Assembly: GCA_964361785.1 (NCBI GenBank)
Contig: CAYIBX010000002.1
Location: forward strand, 1-64,000
Direction of reading: 5' to 3'
Origin: UBA927 sp964361785
GTDB taxonomy: Bacteria > Patescibacteriota > Microgenomatia > UBA10105 > UBA927
DNA: 64,000 nucleotides
The notes beneath the pieces were generated by a model. That model ran no database searches. It worked only from the letters and a program-made list of their open reading frames with translations, and was not told where the DNA came from. The position numbers were made by a program, and so were the translations under genes. This document shows, piece by piece, positions 7,095 through 14,716 of this stretch. Position 1 is the stretch's first letter. Each line of letters opens with the position of its first letter.

Positions 7095-7658
7095 ATGACA
7101 AAGCCAATTGTTGTAGGATTTGATTTTGATGGCGTGATAGCATACAACCCCACCAGGCTTGCGCGTCTTCCCATATCGTTTGTAAAACAACACATTTTAG
7201 GAATTCAAAAGGTAAGCTTTTTTGTCCCGCACACGACGCTTGAGAAATCACTGTGGTCCCTTGCACACGAATCCAGTGTGTTTCCAGCACAAGGCGCTTC
7301 TCTTCTTCGCAGATTGACGAAAGAAAAAAAGATTGAGGCGCATTTGGTGACCGGACGATTCGGATTTTTAGAAGATCATCTCTTACGATTTCTCAATCGG
7401 TGGGATTTACAATCGTGCTTTACCAGTATTACTCTCAATATAAAAAATGAACAACCTCATTTATTTAAAGAACGTATTGTGCGTCAAAAACGATTTGCCT
7501 ATTTTGTAGAGGATAACTGGGACATCGTCAATCATTTAGTAGTAAAAAGAGTTCCTGCAAAAATTCATTGGATATATAACGTATTTGATCGGACAAGAGT
7601 ATACAGCCATAAATATCCCTATTTACAAAAATCGTTAGAGCGTATAATCGCGCCATGA
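7095..7658 (+). CDS. HAD-superfamily phosphatase-like protein
   Basis: The 187-residue protein starts with HAD motif I, GFDFDGV, with D10 as nucleophile and D12 as general acid. It also shows motif II HLVTGR, a Lys-containing motif III region (LFKERIVRQK) and the acidic motif IV FVEDNWDI. Together these support a metal-dependent phosphohydrolase, perhaps for a sugar phosphate or nucleotide; the substrate is unknown. The start at 7095 is preferred over the upstream in-frame TTG at 7011 because the latter lies within a strong hairpin and its extra 28 residues look non-coding. The stop overlaps the next gene as ATGA, so the two form an operon with a glycosyltransferase. Confidence 0.87.
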   Translation: MTKPIVVGFDFDGVIAYNPTRLARLPISFVKQHILGIQKVSFFVPHTTLEKSLWSLAHESSVFPAQGASLLRRLTKEKKIEAHLVTGRFGFLEDHLLRFLNRWDLQSCFTSITLNIKNEQPHLFKERIVRQKRFAYFVEDNWDIVNHLVVKRVPAKIHWIYNVFDRTRVYSHKYPYLQKSLERIIAP

Positions 7659-8761
7659 ATATTCTTTGTTCTATAACCTATTTTGATCCCTATGTTTCCG
7701 GATTGTCGATTTATGCCAAGCGATTGGCGGAGGGGTTGGCAGCCAAAGGCGATAAGGTGACGATTCTTGCTATGTCTGGCCAAGCCAGATCTCGCTCTGC
7801 GAGACGCGCAGAAGTCATAGTGGCAAAGCCTTTTATAAAAATTCATAAAGGGTTTTTGTCTTTCGATTGGATAGTGAAATCTTGGCAACAAGTACAGATT
7901 CATGATGTCGTTATCGTGCATTTGCCGCAAGTTGAAGGATGGATTCCTGCAGTATTTGCGCGGCTATTGGGAAAGAGAGTTATTTCAATTTATCATTGTG
8001 AAGTCGTGCTTCCCAACGGATTATTTAACACAATTATTCAAACTATCTTAGAAATCGCAAACACAGTTACATTATTACTTTCGCATGTCGTTGTCACTTA
8101 TACTAAAGATTATGCGGATCATTCACGACTGCTTCGATTGGTAAAACGTAAAGTCATAGCAATCTATCCTCCCATCCCTATGCCGAAAGTGTCAAAAAGT
8201 CTTGTATTGAAATATAAAAAACAGATTGGGAAAAGTGATGTCGTTATAGGCGTTGCTGCCCGTTTAGCTCACGAAAAAGGGATAGAGTATTTGATTGAGG
8301 CAATCGAGCAAATAAAATGCCAAACAAAAATTGTGATTGCAGGGCCTATGAACCCAGTGGGGGAAGAGGCATACAAAATAAAAATTATGACATTGATGGA
8401 AAAATATCAAAAACAGGTGGTGTTTTTGGGAGAAATTGCACCCGATCAGATGGGATCTTTTTATACATGCATCGATGTCTTGGTAGTGCCGTCTATAAAT
8501 AGCACGGAAGCGTTTGGGCTGGTGCAGGTAGAGGCGATGATGATGGGAGTACCAGTAGTAGCCTCTGATTTGCCCGGCGTGCGCGTGCCGATACAAAAAA
8601 CAGGAATGGGGATAGTGGTGCCGATAAAAAACTCTCTCGCGCTTTCTCACGCAATTACTCGCGTAGTGAGAAATCCATTGACGTACCATGCGTCAAATAT
8701 CGACATAAAACGAGTGTTTTCTGTGGAAACATTTATTACTAAATTTCAAAAATTACTTTGA
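7655..8761 (+). CDS. Glycosyltransferase family 4 protein
   Basis: The 368-residue protein has the GT-B fold pattern of GT4. The N-terminal Rossmann half has FDPYVSGLSIYAKRLAEGL, the usual acceptor-side start. The C-terminal half has GVAARLAHEKGIEYLIEA, the retaining-transferase EAFGLVQVEAMMMG (E-x7-E pair) and PVVASDLPGVRVPI. It would transfer a sugar from a nucleotide donor to a glycan or lipid at the inner membrane face. It starts inside the stop of the HAD gene (ATGA). Its 3' end overlaps the convergent methyltransferase gene by 16 bases. The acceptor is unknown, but nearby membrane glycosyltransferase-like genes suggest envelope polysaccharide. Confidence 0.93.
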   Translation: MNILCSITYFDPYVSGLSIYAKRLAEGLAAKGDKVTILAMSGQARSRSARRAEVIVAKPFIKIHKGFLSFDWIVKSWQQVQIHDVVIVHLPQVEGWIPAVFARLLGKRVISIYHCEVVLPNGLFNTIIQTILEIANTVTLLLSHVVVTYTKDYADHSRLLRLVKRKVIAIYPPIPMPKVSKSLVLKYKKQIGKSDVVIGVAARLAHEKGIEYLIEAIEQIKCQTKIVIAGPMNPVGEEAYKIKIMTLMEKYQKQVVFLGEIAPDQMGSFYTCIDVLVVPSINSTEAFGLVQVEAMMMGVPVVASDLPGVRVPIQKTGMGIVVPIKNSLALSHAITRVVRNPLTYHASNIDIKRVFSVETFITKFQKLL

Positions 8762-9459
8762 TTCGTTCCAGAGACTATATATCGAAATGCAAAAAGCTTG
8801 AATGGCCAATAATTTCCTGCACGTACATTCCATGCATTGATTGATCGAAATCGGGAGAGTGGGGTAGTTGGTAACAGCCCGTGACCCACAAGAGTAATGC
8901 GGGAGAGGCCTGAGCGTTGAAATGCGTTTTTTAAATTGAAATACGTGCACTGAAGAATGCCGCGTTCGATGTGCCATGGAATCTTTGAAAAAAAGTAATG
9001 GATGTACCACAAGATATGCCATGCATTTGGTTCTGAAAAAACAACCCTGCCCGTAGGTTTTAACGCTTTAATTATTTTGGGCAAGAGTTGTCGTATCGCA
9101 AGATGATGAAGAATGTCTGCTCCTACGATCGCGTCGACACGAGTAGGAGGCAACGATGTGCGAGTCTGTAATGTGCCCCAAGATTGTCTTTTATGTTCGT
9201 TGTAGATGGTCTGTAGCGTCTGAAGCGAGTGTTTAGATATGTCTACGGCAATGACGTTAAATCCCTTTTTCAAAAAATACAATGAGACTCTACCGTTGCC
9301 CGCACCGAAATCGATAATCGTAGAAGCGGGTTTTAACTTGAGTGATTGCTCAAGAGCAAGGAGTTCTAATAGTTGAGCGTATGGCGGATCAAGAAGCTTC
9401 GCGTCATTGAATCGGTGATTTTTTTGATCGAAGAATCTTTGTTGATCTTTGATATTCAT
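8746..9459 (-). CDS. Class I SAM-dependent methyltransferase
   Basis: The 237-residue protein has motif I IIDFGAGNGRVSLYF, an acidic residue at the end of strand 2 (VIAVDIS) and the post-motif DAIVGADILHHL typical of the UbiE/methyltransf_11-12 group. The substrate is not predictable; the context (GT4, GT39-like, FAD enzyme) suggests a lipid-linked glycan or small envelope molecule. It is the last gene of a four-gene minus-strand operon, and its ATG overlaps the stop of the GT39-like gene by four bases. It converges on the GT4 gene with a 16-base overlap. Confidence 0.9.
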   Translation of the reverse strand: MNIKDQQRFFDQKNHRFNDAKLLDPPYAQLLELLALEQSLKLKPASTIIDFGAGNGRVSLYFLKKGFNVIAVDISKHSLQTLQTIYNEHKRQSWGTLQTRTSLPPTRVDAIVGADILHHLAIRQLLPKIIKALKPTGRVVFSEPNAWHILWYIHYFFSKIPWHIERGILQCTYFNLKNAFQRSGLSRITLVGHGLLPTTPLSRFRSINAWNVRAGNYWPFKLFAFRYIVSGTNQSNF

Positions 9460-11228
9460 GGAGTGATTGATGAAATGATATTGAATATTTCGTCAGACGA
9501 CAGATGTTTGGTGTTTTTGAAAATTAGCACTTTTGGATGATCGTAGACGGTAAATGATTCTTCTGCAAAGTCGTCGATAAACTCGATGTTTTGATTGTTG
9601 CATCGGGTTATTGAAGCGGCAAGATAGCTATATTTACTGAGAGGATACGGGTTAAAGCAGATAGTAATGGGGAAGGCGATTGTAGGACGTGAGACAAAAT
9701 CTTTTGCAAGGGTAAATCCTAGGTCGTCGGTAAATAAAATTTTATAGTATCTTAAGGTGAGCGGGTAGCGTGTTATTGCCTGGCCGATACCTCCATACAC
9801 GCGGTTACTGGATAATACAAGGTAGTCTATTTGAGAGAGGTCAGTGCTTAATTTTTTCCATTTACTATCAGTATCTTCATCGTACAGGGTCAGTTGAATC
9901 GTTTCATATTCGCCACCTTTATGTCCGTCAATAAGTAAAGGAAGCGGATCGTCCCAATGTTCCCACGCTATGATTTTGTCAGAAGAGACATGGTCATAGA
10001 TCCATTTACTTGCAGTTACCCTGCTATGAGGCACGGCATAAATGTGTATAAACATAACCGGCCATACGAGAAGAAAAAGAAGAAGCGTCATCAAAAGGCT
10101 TGGGATGAAGCGTTTATAGACAGATTGTTTTATACGATCAAAAAGAAGTTGCGTGCCAATTCCTGTTATGACAGCGATTGATGGATAGATGACAAAAAGA
10201 TATCGCATTGGTTTAGCAAAGCGAGTGCTTTGGTATGCAATAACTAAAAGAATCCACCAAAGAAGGAGCTGCGTCAGTTTGGGAAGTTTTTTGTGAAACA
10301 GAGCGCTTATAAATGGGAAAAGTGCGATGATAAAAAAAAGTGATTGAAACAATCCTAGTCCGAAGAGCGCGGTGTTTATGAGTATAAATACCGGAGTTGT
10401 TTTGATCCACTGAAGCGCTGGCGGAAAATGGGTGAGCGGTCCGTCAAAGGAAGCAAGCTCTCTCCAATTGGCAAGCACTTTGGGGTTTAGCATCAGCATC
10501 CCGTCAAAAAGATACGGATAGCTTACTCGTATCGTAATACCTATAAGGAGCAACACAGCACTTATCTGAAATACGATACGGAATCGATGCTTCCACTCAA
10601 ATACAAGAAGGTAGGCAAGGGCCACGGGGAAAAGCAGAAGAACGCTTGATATTTTGGCCGCGATGGCAAGACCTGTAAAAACTGCTAATCGTATACCAAA
10701 TCGTTTCGTCAGGAGAAAATACAACGCAAGCGTCACGCTTGTCGTGGCAAAGGAGTCGACGGTGTAGAAATGTGAGAGTTGGATAGGCAGAACAAGGGTC
10801 GCATAGAATAATCCCGCAAACAATGCTGCTTTTTTTTGTTTTGTGATGGCAAGACTTGTCGCCATGACGACCAAAAGTGTGATTATGTCAAAAAGTGATG
10901 AAAGTATTCTTCCGACGATGGTGAGCTTATCATAGGAGTCTAGAGAAAAAAGTTGCGCAACGGCTTTGGTAAGGATAATTGGCCATGTGCCATAGACGTA
11001 GAATGAATAAGTTTTGTTATGAGGATTTAAGGGTGAAGTATTTGTGTCAAAGTATTGCGCGAATTTAGTAGGCCACGATATATCGTTTGAGACCATCGTC
11101 AAAAATCGTTCGTCTGGGTGAAGGTGCATGCCTTGATCCCAATTGATGCCGTATAAGCGGAAAAATGCCGCAAGAATAATAATGAGCCCGCTTAGTATCA
11201 TAAACGTCTTGGTGGTTAGTTTTGGCAT
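9456..11228 (-). CDS. GT39/ArnT-like membrane glycosyltransferase
   Basis: The 590-residue polytopic protein has a first membrane segment at residues 8-27, followed by the extracytoplasmic loop LHPDERF. Its acidic pair is the GT-C catalytic signature of the PMT/ArnT (family 39) class. About ten more hydrophobic segments and a soluble C-terminal region of about 200 residues follow. Such enzymes take a sugar from a polyprenyl phosphate and add it to lipid or protein outside the membrane. The donor and acceptor are unknown. It overlaps the upstream gene by 13 bases (ATG inside the preceding frame) and the downstream methyltransferase by four. Confidence 0.85.
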   Translation of the reverse strand: MPKLTTKTFMILSGLIIILAAFFRLYGINWDQGMHLHPDERFLTMVSNDISWPTKFAQYFDTNTSPLNPHNKTYSFYVYGTWPIILTKAVAQLFSLDSYDKLTIVGRILSSLFDIITLLVVMATSLAITKQKKAALFAGLFYATLVLPIQLSHFYTVDSFATTSVTLALYFLLTKRFGIRLAVFTGLAIAAKISSVLLLFPVALAYLLVFEWKHRFRIVFQISAVLLLIGITIRVSYPYLFDGMLMLNPKVLANWRELASFDGPLTHFPPALQWIKTTPVFILINTALFGLGLFQSLFFIIALFPFISALFHKKLPKLTQLLLWWILLVIAYQSTRFAKPMRYLFVIYPSIAVITGIGTQLLFDRIKQSVYKRFIPSLLMTLLLFLLVWPVMFIHIYAVPHSRVTASKWIYDHVSSDKIIAWEHWDDPLPLLIDGHKGGEYETIQLTLYDEDTDSKWKKLSTDLSQIDYLVLSSNRVYGGIGQAITRYPLTLRYYKILFTDDLGFTLAKDFVSRPTIAFPITICFNPYPLSKYSYLAASITRCNNQNIEFIDDFAEESFTVYDHPKVLIFKNTKHLSSDEIFNIISSITP

Positions 11229-12874
11229 AGCATATTTTTTGAGTATACACGAAGAAATGTGTCAGGATTTGTATATTCTGCAGGAACGGAATTCCAGAGA
11301 GAAAGATTTGGATGTATATATTCTTCAGGAGTTTTAGAGAGTTCAACATATGAAATATTAAGAGCAGAGAGCAGAGAGCAGAGAGCAGAGAGATTTGGAG
11401 CCTGATAGATGGAGAGAAGTTCTTGCTCTCGTTTTCCTTGGTCATAGCCGTATGACCACGTAAAGTATGTGTAGCCGGAATAAATGGCACGTCCCGCCAA
11501 AGAGGCAGGGTGATAAAACCACGTGGAGTTGGCGATGACGTCGTTTGGATTGGCGTGATTTTCAAAAAACAAAGTATCCTGTCGTTTATCGCTATTTACG
11601 ACAGAGCCCCGTGCGTCATTTATAATCGGAAAAAAGTCGATAACGCCGGAAATAATTAAAAGTAAAATGATTCCAATAAGACTTATAAGTCCTATAAGTC
11701 TTATAAGACCTATTTGAATTTTACAAAAACTATAAAATCTCCATAGTGCATACGCACTAAACATACTGCCCATAATCATAAAAAAGTTAAAGAATTTGTG
11801 ATTATTTATCATATCGGGAGAAAAACGAAAAACATTGGGAATGATGAAAAGAAGGAGAAGTGGTACGGCAACGAGCCGTCGGACTTTGTGAGGAGAGAGG
11901 TATATCCCCAAAGGAATAAAAATCATATGAAGTCCGAGATTATAAAACCAATAGGTAAAAAACGTGATGGCGGTGATTGGTTTTTGGATAAGATAGCCAA
12001 TATCTATAGTGGGTGAACCGGTTCGTGTGGTAGAAATAAGCATAAAGAGGGTGGGGATAGTCAGAAGTCCGGCAAAAAAAAGTGAGCGCCGTGTATTTTT
12101 ATCCATAATAAATATCCAGAAAAGAAACACCATCGTCATTGCTGCAGCAGGGAAGTGAATAAAAAGGAGTACGCTCATGAAAAGCGCGAACAAAATGTTG
12201 TTTATGAACGATTGTTGATGCGCCGATCGGGTACGTACCACAAACCATACAAGGAATAATGATATGCCGTAAGCGACACTTAAATGCCGTTGATTGGTGT
12301 AAATGTTTAGTGTCCAAAATGCACTAATGAGCCCAGAGTCCCATGGGCCAAATGAGGGAAACGTCGTGTTGGTGATTATATCTCTTGGCGTGTTGAGAGA
12401 GAGGGGATGCATGTTAAAAAATTGGAGGAAAGAAAGCGAGCCATTAAAGAGTGAAAAAAGCACGGAGAGTGTGGAAACAACAACATTCGTAAAGAGTGCA
12501 TAGGAAAATACAAAAATCATGATAAGCATAAGAAAAAGTCCGAGTGCACTTGGGATATTTACTGCGTAATCCAGACGCATTCCTAATCGTTCAAAGAGAC
12601 CTACGAGTGCATAAAACCCGAAGTGATAGCGTATGGGCTCATTGGGAAAAAGCGGGGATTCGACTGATTTTCCTGACATGAGTCGATTGAGATTGTCTCC
12701 TTTAGAAAAAGAGCGGATAAGCGGAATGTGTGCGCCAAAGTCACTCCACGCTTTGCTTGCTATGGTAATAGAGTTTGTTTGTGTGTCATACGATACTGTA
12801 TGAAACATGAGATAGAAGGAAAAGATAAAGGCCATCAACGCGAGTAAGATAGATAAATAGATTTGTTTGTTCAT
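11216..12874 (-). CDS. Polytopic membrane protein, probable GT-C-like
   Basis: The start is taken at 12874 because this ATG overlaps the TGA of the preceding gene (ATGA). The longer frame to 12937 would run back into that gene. The 552-residue protein has about 12 hydrophobic segments. After the first lies an extracytoplasmic loop with SDFGAHIPLIRSF and PNEPIRYHFGFY, reminiscent of the first loop of GT-C or YYY-type proteins but without an assignable catalytic motif. Residues near LIRLIGLISLIGI are encoded by the CTTATAAG-type repeat at 11671-11718. It probably works with the neighbours on envelope glycans; this is inferred from context. Confidence 0.82.
   Translation of the reverse strand: MNKQIYLSILLALMAFIFSFYLMFHTVSYDTQTNSITIASKAWSDFGAHIPLIRSFSKGDNLNRLMSGKSVESPLFPNEPIRYHFGFYALVGLFERLGMRLDYAVNIPSALGLFLMLIMIFVFSYALFTNVVVSTLSVLFSLFNGSLSFLQFFNMHPLSLNTPRDIITNTTFPSFGPWDSGLISAFWTLNIYTNQRHLSVAYGISLFLVWFVVRTRSAHQQSFINNILFALFMSVLLFIHFPAAAMTMVFLFWIFIMDKNTRRSLFFAGLLTIPTLFMLISTTRTGSPTIDIGYLIQKPITAITFFTYWFYNLGLHMIFIPLGIYLSPHKVRRLVAVPLLLLFIIPNVFRFSPDMINNHKFFNFFMIMGSMFSAYALWRFYSFCKIQIGLIRLIGLISLIGIILLLIISGVIDFFPIINDARGSVVNSDKRQDTLFFENHANPNDVIANSTWFYHPASLAGRAIYSGYTYFTWSYGYDQGKREQELLSIYQAPNLSALCSLLSALNISYVELSKTPEEYIHPNLSLWNSVPAEYTNPDTFLRVYSKNMLCQN
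11671..11718. repeat. CTTATAAGAC-type short-phrase repeat, copy 1
   Basis: Three to four units built on (A/G)TCTTATAAG(A/T)CCTAT lie inside the membrane-protein gene and encode an Ile/Leu/Gly run. The same phrase recurs near 14970, 15361, 15711, 15861, 16140, 20308, 20691, 20896 and 63410. Confidence 0.75.
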
Positions 12875-14091
12875 TTTGTGATTATTTTTGCTGCTTTTAT
12901 CCCTAATTCTACCGCGTAATTTGTCCCTCTGTCCCATGGGACAATTGAATCCATGTTTGCAAGATAGACGTTTTGAACCGGAGTTTTTATAGCTGGTATT
13001 TTTTGGGAATAGTAGCGTTGATGCACTGGCTGGGCAAAGGGAGCCACAAACAATTGATAATTAACAATTGACAATTGATGAAACGCAGGGTTAAGACGTT
13101 TGATGAAGGGCAGAAATTTGTTGAGAAGTTGTTTTTTTGTAAATTTAAGATATGGGTGATTGTCTGGGAGATAATTTCCAATATATGTAATATGTTTTCC
13201 TCCATAGTATTTTTTATCCATAAAATTGGTGTGGGCCACGACTGCCAAAAACGGGAAAGACGCGTCAGTCACGTTGAGCCAATAGGTGTTTTGAAGAATG
13301 GGCTTGTTTGTTTCTAGAATCAGTACTTGCGCATGAAGATGGGGGATATTCAGTGCTAAATCAGGAACGATTTTTGTGGCAATTTGAGTAGGTACAGTAA
13401 AAAGTATTCTGTCAAATTGTTTTTGAAGTGATGTAATTGAATTGATTTGTGTGTTTGTTTTAAGTATTCCACCATTTTGTATAATTTTATTTTGAAGCGC
13501 ACCGATGAGTGTGTGAAACCCTCCTTTAATATAATAAAGGCCGGGTGTCCGTTTTTTGATCCTCGCCCAGAGCCATGCTGCTGAAATAGTTGGCGCAAAG
13601 TGACTGAATTTGCCATAAAGGAGTGGCTTCCATATTGTATTGTAGGCATTTTTTCCACCTATTGAGATACAAAGTTGTTCAGCTGTAATTGACTCTAAAG
13701 GTCTCCAAAAAGGGTTGATTTTTAGGAATCCAAGAAGCATTGCCGTTTTTATTTTATCGACAAAGGATAATCCGGGAAAAGAAAACAAGGTCTGCGGTGA
13801 GTCGAGTTGATATTGTTTGTCTTTATATAACGTTGCAGTGACCGGACGGGTGATGATAAGGTCATCTTTGAGTCCAAGTTCTTTCATGAGTCCGATTATT
13901 CTATGGTCATTGGTGAATAAGTGATGGTATGCTGCTTCAAGGTGCCACTGCCAGTTTTTTTCCTTAAAGCCATATGCAAGACCGCCAAGATATGCTTCTT
14001 TTTCAAAAATAGTGACAGAGTGACCCTTTTTTGAAAGTTCGTAAGTTGCGGTAAGGCCCGCAAAGCCTCCACCAATAATGGCTATTTTCAT
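12871..14091 (-). CDS. FAD-dependent oxidoreductase (amine oxidase/HemY-like)
   Basis: The 406-residue protein opens with the dinucleotide-binding motif IIGGGFAGL (G7-x-G9-x-x-G12) and the FAD-ribose acidic residue in TIFEKEAYLGGLA, the usual start of the protoporphyrinogen oxidase/amine oxidase superfamily. The C-terminus has VYLANMDSIVPWDRGTNYAVELG, the second FAD-contacting stretch. It is the first gene of the minus-strand operon and starts directly behind an extended -10 box. In this context it is more likely to act on a lipid or sugar intermediate (as in UDP-galactopyranose mutase-like or desaturase-like enzymes) than in haem synthesis, of which there is no other sign here. Confidence 0.88.
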   Translation of the reverse strand: MKIAIIGGGFAGLTATYELSKKGHSVTIFEKEAYLGGLAYGFKEKNWQWHLEAAYHHLFTNDHRIIGLMKELGLKDDLIITRPVTATLYKDKQYQLDSPQTLFSFPGLSFVDKIKTAMLLGFLKINPFWRPLESITAEQLCISIGGKNAYNTIWKPLLYGKFSHFAPTISAAWLWARIKKRTPGLYYIKGGFHTLIGALQNKIIQNGGILKTNTQINSITSLQKQFDRILFTVPTQIATKIVPDLALNIPHLHAQVLILETNKPILQNTYWLNVTDASFPFLAVVAHTNFMDKKYYGGKHITYIGNYLPDNHPYLKFTKKQLLNKFLPFIKRLNPAFHQLSIVNYQLFVAPFAQPVHQRYYSQKIPAIKTPVQNVYLANMDSIVPWDRGTNYAVELGIKAAKIITK

Positions 14092-14097
14092 GGAAGC

Positions 14098-14106
14098 ATT
14101 GTATCA
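14098..14106 (-). promoter_or_regulatory. Extended -10 box of the minus-strand operon, leaderless-type
   Basis: On the minus strand TGATACAAT (TGnTAnnnT) ends six bases before the ATG at 14091. A weak GTGAAC lies at a plausible -35 position. The layout matches those before radA, the PIN-TRAM gene and the HAD gene. Confidence 0.65.
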
Positions 14107-14131
14107 CGGTTTATTATTAGTTCACGATGTG

Positions 14132-14137
14132 TATAAT
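14132..14137 (+). promoter_or_regulatory. Possible -10 box of the plus-strand pair
   Basis: A perfect TATAAT lies in the divergent spacer and would start transcription about 20 bases before the ATG at 14165. No good -35 box or Shine-Dalgarno sequence accompanies it. Confidence 0.45.
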
Positions 14138-14164
14138 ACATATATTCCTGTCGTAAATTATATT

Positions 14165-14716
14165 ATGGAACAATCATCGGAAACAACATCGCCTAAATCT
14201 CCTGTAGTAGAATCCATCGGGAAAAAGGTATGGGAGTCAGTGGTGGCTATACCGGTTTCCAAAGAATGGGCTACAAAAATGCGATCAGTAGCAGATCAAA
14301 TGACCGCACGAAAGTTTTCTAAAGCACGAGAACTGTTGCGAAATAAGGCGGATCTTATCGGTAAGACGGCGCAAGTGGGTGCAGCTGTCGTTGATGTCGC
14401 AGTTGCAGTCTTGTGTGGCGCAGGGGTCGTAAAATTTGGTAAGGATATGAAAAATAGTGTGGAGAGTCAAACGCAGAGAATTCATGACCCACAATTTAGA
14501 GCAATTAATCGAGGCCAATCAGAAGTATTTACGAATAGACATGCGCATGCAAAGAAGGGCGCTATACTCTTTGGTGGGTTGGGCGGAGCAATGTTTGTCG
14601 TTCGTCCTGCATCGCGCGCGGCGTATTTTGGTGCCAAATGGGGAGGAACTGCCGTTGAGAGAATTGCAGGAGTCATGAACACAATTGCGTTGCGCAGCGA
14701 AAAACAACCCCTATGA
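14165..14716 (+). CDS. Hypothetical protein with hydrophobic segments
   Basis: The frame is open from 14078, but the ATG at 14165 (MEQSSETTS) is preferred because the earlier part overlaps the divergent gene and its promoter. The 183-residue product has an N-terminal soluble helical half and hydrophobic Ala/Val/Gly-rich segments at about 74-93 (VGAAVVDVAVAVLCGAGVV) and 131-150 (GAILFGGLGGAMFVV). No family is recognised. It overlaps the start of the YYY membrane protein gene by four bases, so the two are probably co-translated and may act together in the membrane. Confidence 0.75.
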   Translation: MEQSSETTSPKSPVVESIGKKVWESVVAIPVSKEWATKMRSVADQMTARKFSKARELLRNKADLIGKTAQVGAAVVDVAVAVLCGAGVVKFGKDMKNSVESQTQRIHDPQFRAINRGQSEVFTNRHAHAKKGAILFGGLGGAMFVVRPASRAAYFGAKWGGTAVERIAGVMNTIALRSEKQPL

